Shown one piece after another: positions 24,278 to 31,851 of a stretch of 64,000 bases of DNA. A program made the position numbers and the translations under genes. Position 1 is the first letter of the stretch; every line of letters starts with the position of its first letter. The notes under the pieces are model-generated. The model made no database searches, was not told where the DNA came from, and saw only the letters and a list, made by a program, of their open reading frames with translations. Source of the stretch: Nocardioides anomalus (GTDB taxonomy: Bacteria > Actinomycetota > Actinomycetes > Propionibacteriales > Nocardioidaceae). Location: the NCBI RefSeq assembly GCF_011046535.1, contig NZ_CP049257.1, positions 2,666,001-2,730,000 on the forward strand, read 5' to 3'.

Positions 24278-25629
24278 TGGACGTCGAGGACGGGGGCGGG
24301 CGAGTGGCGACGGGACTGCGTCGTCTCGCGCCCCGCTCCTTCCGCGGCAAGATCGTGCTGACGACGGTCGCGCTGATGGCTGCTGCGATGCTCGTCGCCG
24401 GCTTCGGCCTGCAGCTGGTCCTGGCCTGGACTGCGCAGCGCGACATCCGCCAAGTGCTGGCGGACCGCTCCGAGGCCACGGTGAAGGTCATCCAGCAGGC
24501 CTCGGGCGACCGGCTCATCATTCCTCCGGACACCCTCGAGCCGGGGATGCAGGTCTTCGACGCCGACGGCCGGCTCGTGGCCGGCTCGGTGGAGCACGAC
24601 GTGCGCGACACCGCCCGGGACCTCGCCACGACCGACTTACCCCGCACGGTCGACGGGCCCTCGGACGAGGAGCGGCTCCTCGGCACGCCGTTCACCACCC
24701 CGAGCGGCGAGGACGGTGTCCTCGTCGTCAGCCAGGAGACGGCGCCGTACGAGCGCTCGGAGTTCTACGCCCTGCTGGCCACCATCGTGCTCGGCGTGCT
24801 CGTCACCGCGGGCGCCGCAGTCATCGCGCTGCGGGTCACCAAGCAGGCGCTCCGGCCGGTCACCCAGATGGCGCAGCGCGCCTCGGAGTGGAGCGAGCAC
24901 GACCTCACCCACCGCTTCGCCCTCGGCCCTCCGCACGACGAGCTCGGCGAGCTGGGCGCAACGCTCGACCTGCTGCTGGACCGGGTCGCCTCCGCCATCT
25001 TGTCCGAGCAGCGGCTGACCTCCGAGCTGGCCCACGAGCTGCGCACGCCGTTGACCGCCATCCAGGGCTCGGCGGACCTGGCCCTGCTCCGCGGGGTCGA
25101 CGACGAGGACGCGCGCCAGGAGTTCGAGCAGATCTCGGCCTCCGCGCGCGAGATGGCGGGGGTCATCGCGACCCTGCTGGACATCGCTCGCGACGGCACC
25201 GCCGCTGGCCGGGACCAGACCTGCCTGGTGGCGGAGGTCGCGCCCGCGCTGCAGGCGGCGGTCGGCGGACGCGCGGTCGTCGAGGACCGGACCGCGGCTT
25301 CCTCGGCGCGCATCGCCGCCCCGGCTGCGCTCGTGGTGCGTGCGGTGTCGCCGGTCGTCGACAACGCGGTGCGCCACGCGCGCGGACGGGTCGTCCTCGA
25401 CGCGGTCGACCACCCCGACCACGTCCTGCTCGCGGTGGCCGACGACGGCGAGGGCGTCTCCCCAGACGTGCGCGAGCACCTCTTCGAGCCCGGCGTCACC
25501 CACGGCGCCGGCGGTGCGGGGCTGGGTCTCGGAATCGCCCGACGGGTGGCACGCTCCTTCGGCGGCGACATCACACTCGCCCCCAGCAGCACCGGCGCGA
25601 GGTTCGAGGTCACGCTGCCGCGACGCTGA
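24277..25629 (+). CDS. sensor histidine kinase paired with the CAGG-regulon regulator
   Basis: This 450-residue kinase has membrane helices at about residues 27-48 and 165-190, with a roughly 110-residue extracytoplasmic loop between them and a HAMP linker after. The HisKA box is RLTSELAHELRTPLTAIQGS, and the ATPase shows VVDNAVRHA, VADDGEGVSPDVREHLFEPG and GAGLGLGIARRVA. The N box and G boxes look intact. The short external loop resembles other envelope-stress kinases; the signal is unknown. It is cotranscribed with the regulator, and the uppP promoter starts seven bases after its stop. Confidence 0.93.
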   Translation: MDVEDGGGRVATGLRRLAPRSFRGKIVLTTVALMAAAMLVAGFGLQLVLAWTAQRDIRQVLADRSEATVKVIQQASGDRLIIPPDTLEPGMQVFDADGRLVAGSVEHDVRDTARDLATTDLPRTVDGPSDEERLLGTPFTTPSGEDGVLVVSQETAPYERSEFYALLATIVLGVLVTAGAAVIALRVTKQALRPVTQMAQRASEWSEHDLTHRFALGPPHDELGELGATLDLLLDRVASAILSEQRLTSELAHELRTPLTAIQGSADLALLRGVDDEDARQEFEQISASAREMAGVIATLLDIARDGTAAGRDQTCLVAEVAPALQAAVGGRAVVEDRTAASSARIAAPAALVVRAVSPVVDNAVRHARGRVVLDAVDHPDHVLLAVADDGEGVSPDVREHLFEPGVTHGAGGAGLGLGIARRVARSFGGDITLAPSSTGARFEVTLPRR

Positions 25630-25635
25630 GTGCCG

Positions 25636-25668
25636 GTCAGGTTGTCGGCAGGTTGAGCGTGACACGCT
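25636..25668 (+). promoter_or_regulatory. regulon promoter 5 for uppP
   Basis: Plus strand: GTCAGGTTGTCGGCAGGTT (25636-25654), -10 CACGCT (25663-25668). An 80-base leader follows, with GGGGAG before GTG 25750, so this copy is not leaderless. Confidence 0.78.
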
Positions 25669-25749
25669 CCGGCTGGCGGGCCTGCTCCACACAACTCGGC
25701 TGGAGCGGGTCCGCCCTGCCGTCGTCGACCACCTCCGGGGAGCCCAGCC

Positions 25750-26583
25750 GTGACCAGCATCGACACGTGGCAGGCGGTCCTGCTCGGAACGGTCGAGGGG
25801 CTGACCGAGTTCCTGCCGGTCTCCTCCACGGCGCACCTGAAGCTGACCGAGTCACTGCTGGGCCTGCCCGTCGGCGACGACGCGGTCGTGGCGTACACCG
25901 CGCTCATCCAGACCGGGGCGATCGCCGCGGTCCTCGTGTACTTCGTCCGCGACCTGGCCACGCTCACCGTCGCCGGCCTCCGCGGCCTGGTGCACGCCCC
26001 GACCCGCAGCACGGAGGAGTTCAGGCTCGCCTGGTGGATCGTGCTGGCGACGATCCCGCTCGCCGCCGTCGGGATCCTGGCCAAGCCGCTCATCGAGGGA
26101 CCGTTGGCCTCCCTGTGGGTGGTGGCGGCCTCCCTGGTGCTGGGCTCGCTCTACATGGCGGCGGCCGACCGGCGCGCCGCGCGCGCTCCCCGACGCGATG
26201 ACGTGGGCGTCCGCGACGCCCTGCTCATCGGGAGCAGCCAGATCCTGGCGCTGCTCCTCCCGGGGTTCTCGCGGTCCGGTGCGAGCATCTCCACCGGACT
26301 GCTGCTCGGGCTCGACCGGGTCCGCGCCACGAGGCTGTCCTTCCTGTTCTCCGTTCCGGCCCTGACCGGCGCCGGGCTGTACGAGCTCAAGGACGCGGCC
26401 GGTGCGGGTGCCGCCGGGCCGCTCCTCCTCGGCATCGCCGTCGCCTTCGCGGTGTCACTGGCGAGCATCGCGTGGCTGCTGCGGTTCGTGGCGCGGCACT
26501 CGTTCTCCGCCTTCATCGGCTACCGGTTGGCGCTCGCCGTGGTCGTCGTCGTGGCCCTGGCCGTCGGCGCTCTCGCCGCCTGA
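25750..26583 (+). CDS. uppP: undecaprenyl-diphosphate phosphatase (UppP/BacA)
   Basis: This 277-residue polytopic enzyme dephosphorylates undecaprenyl pyrophosphate, regenerating the carrier lipid for wall synthesis; its overproduction gives bacitracin resistance. The signature segments are present: GTVEGLTEFLPVSSTAHLKL (Glu-rich motif) and LLPGFSRSGASISTGLLLGL (PGxSRSG motif). GTG 25750 follows GGGGAG with an eight-base gap. The last 129 bases overlap the convergent PAP2 gene. It is under the regulon promoter, next to the two-component system. Confidence 0.97.
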   Translation: MTSIDTWQAVLLGTVEGLTEFLPVSSTAHLKLTESLLGLPVGDDAVVAYTALIQTGAIAAVLVYFVRDLATLTVAGLRGLVHAPTRSTEEFRLAWWIVLATIPLAAVGILAKPLIEGPLASLWVVAASLVLGSLYMAAADRRAARAPRRDDVGVRDALLIGSSQILALLLPGFSRSGASISTGLLLGLDRVRATRLSFLFSVPALTGAGLYELKDAAGAGAAGPLLLGIAVAFAVSLASIAWLLRFVARHSFSAFIGYRLALAVVVVVALAVGALAA

Positions 26584-27516
26584 GGTCCACCGGCCCAGCT
26601 GCACCGCGAACCAGCCGATGGCCAGACCGGCCGGCACGTCCACCGCGAAGTGCCAGCCGAGGTAGACCGTCGCCACGCTGGTCAACGCCAGGAAGACCAC
26701 CAGCACCCGGTGGACCCGGCGCAGGCCGAGGTGGCCGGCCATCAGCGTGATCACCGTCGTCACGCCGACGTGGAGGCTCGCGAAGGCGGAGACCTGGGCG
26801 AAGGCGTCGTGCGCATGCGGGTGGGCCAGCAGGTGCGCGCGCTGGGCCAGGTAGAGCGCCTGCGTCCGACTCGCGAGGGTCTCGGGCAGGCCCGCGAAGT
26901 CCTGCGGGCGGTCGTGGAACGGGCCGAGCGAGGGGACCAGGTAGTACGTCGCGACCCCGAGCACCCACACCCAGATCAGCGAGGCGAGCACGGTCAGCCC
27001 CGACCGGAGGCGCGGCGTGAACACGCTGCCGGCCACGACGAGCACGACCAGGGTGGGGAACGCCTCGTACACCCCGAGCAGGAGGTGCGCAGCCACACCC
27101 TCGCCGAGCACGTCGTGCAGGAGCACGGCCGGCGAGTGGCCACGGAACAGCCACCGGTCCACCGCGGACAGCTGGGCGTCACGAGGCCGGTTGAGGACGT
27201 CCCAGCTCTTGAGGTTGTGGTAGCTCAGGTAGACCACGTGGTAGGCCAGCAGCGCAGACCACGCGACCGCGAGCCGGCGCCGCGGCCACCGGCTGCGGAC
27301 CGTCTGCCACACGGCGCGCGGCGTACGCCGTCCGCGGGGCGACCGGAGCCAGCCCTCGAGGAGCGCGAAGGCCGCGAAGAGGGCTGCGGTCAGAGCCACC
27401 CGACTCACGAAGAACGCCCCGCCCGGGTCCTTGACGGGGATCCCGACGACCGCGGAGCGGATGAGCGTCACCGCGACGAACGCCGCCGTCACGGTCCAGA
27501 TGCGCGCGAGGGCCAC
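26455..27516 (-). CDS. PAP2-superfamily membrane phosphatase (AUR1/inositolphosphotransferase-like)
   Basis: This 353-residue polytopic protein has YLVPSLGPF, then the PAP2 motifs ASLHVGVTTVITLMAGH and VYLGWHFAVDVPAGLAIGW, typical of the Aur1/Ipt1-like branch. Such enzymes cleave or transfer lipid phosphates; hydrolysis of polyprenyl pyrophosphate is one possibility. The last 45 residues are hydrophilic (His, Asp, Glu, Arg) and are encoded opposite the uppP 3' end. GTG 27516 lies five bases after the regulon -10 box, so translation is probably leaderless. Divergent from the flippase-like operon. Confidence 0.85.
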   Translation of the reverse strand: MALARIWTVTAAFVAVTLIRSAVVGIPVKDPGGAFFVSRVALTAALFAAFALLEGWLRSPRGRRTPRAVWQTVRSRWPRRRLAVAWSALLAYHVVYLSYHNLKSWDVLNRPRDAQLSAVDRWLFRGHSPAVLLHDVLGEGVAAHLLLGVYEAFPTLVVLVVAGSVFTPRLRSGLTVLASLIWVWVLGVATYYLVPSLGPFHDRPQDFAGLPETLASRTQALYLAQRAHLLAHPHAHDAFAQVSAFASLHVGVTTVITLMAGHLGLRRVHRVLVVFLALTSVATVYLGWHFAVDVPAGLAIGWFAVQLGRWTSGGESADGQGHDDDHGERQPVADEGGERVPRHEPQQPRDARQ

Positions 27517-27521
27517 GCCTC

Positions 27522-27554
27522 AGCCTCGGGCCGGCGACCTGCACACGACCTGAC
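27522..27554 (-). promoter_or_regulatory. regulon promoter 6 for the PAP2 gene
   Basis: Minus strand: GTCAGGTCGTGTGCAGGT (27554-27537), -10 GAGGCT (27527-27522), five bases to GTG 27516. It is back-to-back with promoter 7. Confidence 0.8.
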
Positions 27555-27572
27555 CAGAGCTGGCCTGTCGCG

Positions 27573-27605
27573 GTCAGGTGGCGTGCAGGCGGGGCGGACC
27601 ATCCT
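27573..27605 (+). promoter_or_regulatory. regulon promoter 7 for the 27612-31444 operon
   Basis: Plus strand: GTCAGGTGGCGTGCAGGCG (27573-27591), -10 CATCCT (27600-27605), six bases to GTG 27612, so the operon is probably leaderless. Confidence 0.82.
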
Positions 27606-27611
27606 GCCTGC

Positions 27612-28592
27612 GTGAGCAGCCCGAGGCGGCGGACCGGACGCACCCACCCCGCGCGGCTCCTCCTGCACGCCGCCGGTGTCGTCCTCGGCGCTGCGTGTCT
27701 CGTCCTCGTGCTGCCCCGGGTGTCCGGGGCGCCGTGGCGAGCCGTGGCGGCCGCCGTGTCCTCGGTGCCCGCAGGTGCCCTCGCGGCGCTGGTCGTGCTC
27801 TGGGCCGCCGGGCTCGCCGTGCACACCGTGGCCCTCACGGCCGCGCTGCCGGGGCTCACCCACCGTCGGGCGCTGCTCCTCAGCCTGACCGGCAGCGCGG
27901 TGGCCAACGTCCTGCCCCTCGGCGGCGCCGCCGGCATCGCGCTCAACTACAAGATGACCCGACGGTGGGGTTTCAGCCCGGCCGGCTTCGCGTCCTTCAC
28001 CGTCGTGAGCAACCTGTGGGACGTCCTGGCCAAGCTGGTCCTCCCCGCACTGCTGGTGCCGCTCGTCCTGACGGGGCTGCCCGTGTCCCCCGGTCTGGAG
28101 CACGTGGTCCTGACCGCCGCGGTGGCGCTGCCCGTCGTGGCGGCGCTCGCCGGCCTGCTCCTCAGTCGGCCGCGCTGGACCGCCCGGCTCGGCCGCAGGG
28201 TGGAGCAGGTGCGCCGGGTCGCGGCCGCCGTCGTCGTCGGCGCCTGGGGTCGGCTCAGCCTCGGGATGGCGGCGTACACGCTGCTCCTGTTCACCCTGCT
28301 GGAGTCCTGCCTGTACGTCACCCGCGCCGGCGTCCCGTGGGAGGTCGTCCTGCTCGCCTTCTGCGCCGAGCGGCTGGCCACCCTCGTCGGCCTCACCCCC
28401 GGCGGCCTCGGGCTGGTGGAGGTCGGGTTGGCCGGAGCGCTGCTCCTCGCGCCCGGGGCCGACCCGGCCGGGGTGGCCGCGGGCGTGCTCGTCTACCGCG
28501 CGCTGACCTTCGGCCTCGAGATCCCGGTCGGCGGCGTGCTGCTCGCCGGGTGGACCTGGCGGCAGCGGGCAGCGGGGCCGGTGGCGGCGTGA
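27612..28592 (+). CDS. LPG-synthase-TM (UPF0104) family membrane protein
   Basis: This 326-residue protein with eight or nine hydrophobic segments has the UPF0104 pattern: GSAVANVLPLGGAAGIALNY near residues 95-115, FAS-FTVVSNLWDVLAKL, and CAERLATLVGLTPGGLGLVEVGL near the C terminus. Related domains flip or synthesise aminoacylated lipids, or work beside lipid-linked glycan enzymes. There is no soluble aminoacyl transferase domain, so lysyl-phosphatidylglycerol synthesis itself is unlikely; a lipid flippase role fits the operon. GTG 27612 is fixed by the promoter. First of four tightly overlapping genes. Confidence 0.85.
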   Translation: MSSPRRRTGRTHPARLLLHAAGVVLGAACLVLVLPRVSGAPWRAVAAAVSSVPAGALAALVVLWAAGLAVHTVALTAALPGLTHRRALLLSLTGSAVANVLPLGGAAGIALNYKMTRRWGFSPAGFASFTVVSNLWDVLAKLVLPALLVPLVLTGLPVSPGLEHVVLTAAVALPVVAALAGLLLSRPRWTARLGRRVEQVRRVAAAVVVGAWGRLSLGMAAYTLLLFTLLESCLYVTRAGVPWEVVLLAFCAERLATLVGLTPGGLGLVEVGLAGALLLAPGADPAGVAAGVLVYRALTFGLEIPVGGVLLAGWTWRQRAAGPVAA

Positions 28593-29641
28593 GGATCATC
28601 CACGTCACCGACTGCTACCTGCCGCGGCTGGGCGGCATCGAGCTGCACGTGCGCGACCTGGCCGCCCGGCAGCGAGCCCAGGGACACGAGGTCACGGTCG
28701 TGACGTCCACACCGGGCGAGTCCGCACCGGGGCTGTGGCGGGCCGCTCCCGGCGACGCCTGGCTCCGCTCGCTCTGCCCTGACGTCGTGCAGGCGCACGT
28801 CTCGATCATCTCGCCGTTCGCCCTGGGCTCGGCGCGGCGCGCCTCCCGAGCCGGCGTCCCCACCGTCGCCACGGTCCACTCGCTGTGGACCCACGTCGGG
28901 CCACTGCCCGAGCTGGCCTGCGAGCTGTGGGGGATGCGCCGCTGGCCGGTGACGTGGGCCGCGGTGAGCGACCGGGCCGCCACGCCGGTGCGGGCGCTGC
29001 TGGACGTCCCGGTGCACGTGGTCCCCAACGCGGTCGACCTGGACGAGTGGATCCCGGCGCCGGAGCAGCCACACCCCGGACCACCGCACGTCGTGAGCGT
29101 GATGAGGCTCACCGGGGTCAAGCGAGCGCTGCCGCTGCTGGACATCCTGCGCGGCGCCGCGGCGCGAACCGACTTCTCCGCCACGGTGATCGGTGACGGT
29201 CCACAGCGTGCCGCCATGGAGCGACACCTGCGCCGGCACCGCCTCGGCGACCGCGTCCGGCTGACCGGGACCCTCGACCGGGCGGCCATCCGGCGCGAGC
29301 TGGCGACGGCGAGCGTCTTCCTCGCCCCGGCGCACCGCGAGTCGTTCGGCATCGCCGCGCTCGAGGCCCGGGCCAGCGGCGTACCGGTCCTGGCCAGCGC
29401 CCACTCCGGCGTCGGCACCTTCATCCGGCACGGCCGCGAGGGGCTGCTCGCCCGCGACGACCACGACCTGGCCGCCCAGCTCGTCCGCCTCCTCGTGGAC
29501 CACGACCTGCGCGACCGCCTGGCCGCCCACAACCGGCGGGTGCGCCCCGCCTTCGGCTGGCCCGAGGCGCTGGCCCGGCACGAGGAGCTCTACGCGGCGG
29601 CCAGGGTCACCGCGGCCAGCACGGAGGCGCTCGCCGGATGA
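28589..29641 (+). CDS. GT4-family glycosyltransferase
   Basis: The 350-residue GT-B enzyme has an N-terminal acceptor domain (VRIIHVTDCYLPRLGGIELH, GHEVTVVTSTPG, VATVHSLWTHVG) and a C-terminal donor domain (HVVSVMRLTGVKRALPLLDI, VIGDGPQRAAME, VRLTGTLDRAAIRREL, LAPAHRESFGIAALEARASG, the EX7E-type motif of retaining enzymes). It probably builds a glycolipid or glycan at the cytoplasmic face. GTG 28589 gives a GTGA overlap with the preceding gene and the stop gives an ATGA overlap with the next. Confidence 0.92.
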   Translation: MRIIHVTDCYLPRLGGIELHVRDLAARQRAQGHEVTVVTSTPGESAPGLWRAAPGDAWLRSLCPDVVQAHVSIISPFALGSARRASRAGVPTVATVHSLWTHVGPLPELACELWGMRRWPVTWAAVSDRAATPVRALLDVPVHVVPNAVDLDEWIPAPEQPHPGPPHVVSVMRLTGVKRALPLLDILRGAAARTDFSATVIGDGPQRAAMERHLRRHRLGDRVRLTGTLDRAAIRRELATASVFLAPAHRESFGIAALEARASGVPVLASAHSGVGTFIRHGREGLLARDDHDLAAQLVRLLVDHDLRDRLAAHNRRVRPAFGWPEALARHEELYAAARVTAASTEALAG

Positions 29642-30474
29642 GCTTCACCATCGTCTCCTTCCACGCCCACCCCGACGACGAGGCCCTGCTCACCGCGGGC
29701 ACCCTCGCCCGCGCCGTCGCCGACGGACACCGCGTCGTCCTCGTCGTCGCCACCAGCGGCGAGGCCGGCCTCGCGGCGGGACACCCCGACGCGGCCGAGC
29801 TCGGCCGCCGCCGCGAGGCCGAGCTCCGCGCCGCCGCCGCCTCCATCGGCGCCGCCCGGGTCGTGTCGCTCGGCCACCCGGACTCCGGGCTCGTCGCCGG
29901 TCAGCGGGTCGACGACGGACGGGTGCCCTTCGCCGAGCTCGACGCCCACGACGTCGCCCTGGAGCTGGCCCAGGTGCTGCTGGAGGAGCGCGCCGACGTG
30001 CTCACCACCTACGACGCGGCCGGTGGGTACGGCCACCCCGACCACGTCCAGGTCCACCAGGCCGGGCTCCTCGCCGCCCGCATGGCCCGCACCCCGGTGG
30101 TGCTCGAGGCGACCGTCGACCGCGACCTCCTCGAACGCGTCGGCCGGCTCCTGCGCCTGAGCGCCGTCCTCTTCCCGCTGCCCGACCTGCCCGACTTCCA
30201 GACGTCCTTCACCCCCCGCGCCGAGCTCACCCACCGCGTCGACGTACGTCCGCACCTCGACGCCAAGCTCGACGCCCTCGAGGCGCACGCGAGCCAGGTC
30301 GCCAGCGACGACGGCGTCCGGACCCTCGCCCTGCTCCTGCGACTGCCGGCGCCGGTCCGGCGCCGGGTGCTGGGCACCGAGTGGTTCCGTGAGGTGGGCC
30401 GGGCGCCCGGAGCCGCCCCGCTCGACGACGTGTTCGCGAGCCTGCGCCTCCGGGGCGGCGCCCTCGATGGCTGA
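29638..30474 (+). CDS. PIG-L/LmbE-family N-deacetylase
   Basis: This 278-residue zinc hydrolase has the metal motif SFHAHPDDEALLTAGTLAR near residues 8-26 and the third ligand in YGHPDHVQVHQAG. The family removes N-acetyl groups from GlcNAc conjugates (PIG-L, MshB, BshB). MshB is an alternative, but position between a GT4 and a GT2 gene under the same promoter favours an N-acetyl-hexosamine on a lipid or glycan. It would supply a free amino sugar, positively charged at neutral pH. The ATG overlaps the GT4 stop. Confidence 0.9.
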   Translation: MSFTIVSFHAHPDDEALLTAGTLARAVADGHRVVLVVATSGEAGLAAGHPDAAELGRRREAELRAAAASIGAARVVSLGHPDSGLVAGQRVDDGRVPFAELDAHDVALELAQVLLEERADVLTTYDAAGGYGHPDHVQVHQAGLLAARMARTPVVLEATVDRDLLERVGRLLRLSAVLFPLPDLPDFQTSFTPRAELTHRVDVRPHLDAKLDALEAHASQVASDDGVRTLALLLRLPAPVRRRVLGTEWFREVGRAPGAAPLDDVFASLRLRGGALDG

Positions 30475-31444
30475 GCACCTCCCCCGGACAGTTGCCTACG
30501 TCCTACCGGTCTTCGACGAGGCCGACGGCATCGACGCCTTCCACCGCGACCTCGTCGACGCCACCTCGTGCCGGCCGGACCTCGCCTTCGAGTTCGTCTA
30601 CATCGACGACGGCAGCCGGGACGCCTCGTTGGAGCGGCTGCTGGCGCTCCGCGCGCACGACGACCGCGTCACCGTCGTCTCGCTGTCGCGCAACCACGGC
30701 CACCAGGTCGCCGTCACCGCAGGGATCGACCTGTGCGCACACGCGGATGCCGTCGTGGTCATGGACACCGACGGTCAGGACCCGCCGGCGGTCAGCCTGC
30801 GGCTGCTGGCGCTGTGGGAGCACGGGGTCGACGTCGTGTACGCGCAACGACTCAGCCGGCAGGACGGCGTCTTCAAGCGCGCCACCGCCTCGGCCTTCTA
30901 CTGGACGCTGGACAAGGTCTCCGACGTGCCCATCCCGCGCGACGTCGGCGACTTCAGGCTCATGGACCGCCGGGTCGTGGCCGAGCTGGCCCGCTACCGC
31001 GAGCACGACCGGTTCCTGCGCGGCATCGTCGCCCACATCGGGTTCCGGCAGGAGGCCGTCCTCTACGACCGGGCCGCGCGCACCACCGGCACGTCCGGCT
31101 ACCCGCTCCGAGCCATGGCGCGGCTCGCGGCCAGCGGCCTCCTCGGCTTCTCCACCACTCCCTTGCGGCTGATCAGCCGGGCCGGCCTCCTCGTCTCGCT
31201 CATCAGCGTCGGGCTGGCCGCCTACGTCTTCGGGGTCCGGGTGCTCGACCCCGACCAGGCCGTGCCCGGATGGGCCTTCCTGGGTGTGGGCATGTTCCTG
31301 CTGAGCGGTCTGCAGCTCGTCATGATGGGCGTGATCGGCAGCTACCTCGGCCGGGTCTACGTCGAGGCGCAGGACCGTCCCCTGTACGTCGTGTCCCTGG
31401 TGGCGCGGGGTGGACGGGTCGTCACCGACCGGCGATCCACCTGA
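30467..31444 (+). CDS. GT2 polyprenyl-phosphate glycosyltransferase (GtrB/ArnC-like)
   Basis: The 325-residue enzyme has a GT2 domain (VAYVLPVFDEADGIDAFH, FEFVYIDDGSRDASLE, SRNHGHQVAVTAGID, VVVMDTDGQDPP, DVGDFRLMDRRVV) followed by two C-terminal membrane helices (LLVSLISVGLAAYVFGV and GMFLLSGLQLVMMGVIGSYLG). This is the GtrB/ArnC architecture that transfers a sugar to polyprenyl phosphate. ATG 30467 overlaps the deacetylase by eight bases. It is the last gene of the operon; its 3' end overlaps the convergent small membrane gene by 23 bases. Confidence 0.93.
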   Translation: MAEHLPRTVAYVLPVFDEADGIDAFHRDLVDATSCRPDLAFEFVYIDDGSRDASLERLLALRAHDDRVTVVSLSRNHGHQVAVTAGIDLCAHADAVVVMDTDGQDPPAVSLRLLALWEHGVDVVYAQRLSRQDGVFKRATASAFYWTLDKVSDVPIPRDVGDFRLMDRRVVAELARYREHDRFLRGIVAHIGFRQEAVLYDRAARTTGTSGYPLRAMARLAASGLLGFSTTPLRLISRAGLLVSLISVGLAAYVFGVRVLDPDQAVPGWAFLGVGMFLLSGLQLVMMGVIGSYLGRVYVEAQDRPLYVVSLVARGGRVVTDRRST

Positions 31445-31808
31445 GGGTCCAGGGGCTCACTCCCGCGAGGAGCCCGAGGCTCGCCATGCCCGCGGCCGGG
31501 TCGTGGCCGACGCCGACCAGGACGAGCACCCCGCACGCCCCGACCAGCGCACCGCCCGACACCCGCAGCGGCGTGGACGGCCCCCCTCGCCGGCTCGCTC
31601 TCTGCGGGTCCAGAGCACCCACGAGCGCACCCCACACCGCCATCGTGACGACCAGCGCGAGGAGCGGCCGCAACGGGGACTGGAGCACGGCGGAGACCCC
31701 GAGGCCCGCGCAGGTGAGCAGCAGGGCGGCGCCCCAGACCTCGGCGTACCGCGAACGAGGACGCGGCGCCCCGATCGACGGCGGAGGCGGCGCGGTCCTG
31801 GTGCCCAT
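31422..31808 (-). CDS. small membrane protein of unknown function
   Basis: The 128-residue protein has a basic proline-rich N terminus (MGTRTAPPPPSIGAPRPRSR) and four short hydrophobic segments: ALLLTCAGLGVSAVL, LLALVVTMAVWGALVGA, GALVGACGVLVLVGVG and MASLGLLAGVSPW. I do not recognise the family. ATG 31808 is exactly six bases after a regulon -10 box, which supports it as a real, leaderless gene and a member of the envelope regulon. Confidence 0.7.
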   Translation of the reverse strand: MGTRTAPPPPSIGAPRPRSRYAEVWGAALLLTCAGLGVSAVLQSPLRPLLALVVTMAVWGALVGALDPQRASRRGGPSTPLRVSGGALVGACGVLVLVGVGHDPAAGMASLGLLAGVSPWTLRWIAGR

Positions 31809-31814
31809 GTCGGC

Positions 31815-31847
31815 ACGGTAGGAGCCCGAACCTGTCAGCGACCTGAA
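31815..31847 (-). promoter_or_regulatory. regulon promoter 8 for the small membrane protein
   Basis: Minus strand: TTCAGGTCGCTGACAGGTT (31847-31829), -10 TACCGT (31820-31815), six bases to ATG 31808. The element lies in the short gap after the 31852 GT39 stop. Confidence 0.8.
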
Positions 31848-31851
31848 CCCG

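Noticed and set aside
29638..30474. Assignment as MshB of mycothiol synthesis
   Set aside because: The PIG-L fold fits, but the gene is embedded in a glycosyltransferase operon with the regulon promoter, so a sugar-lipid substrate is more likely.
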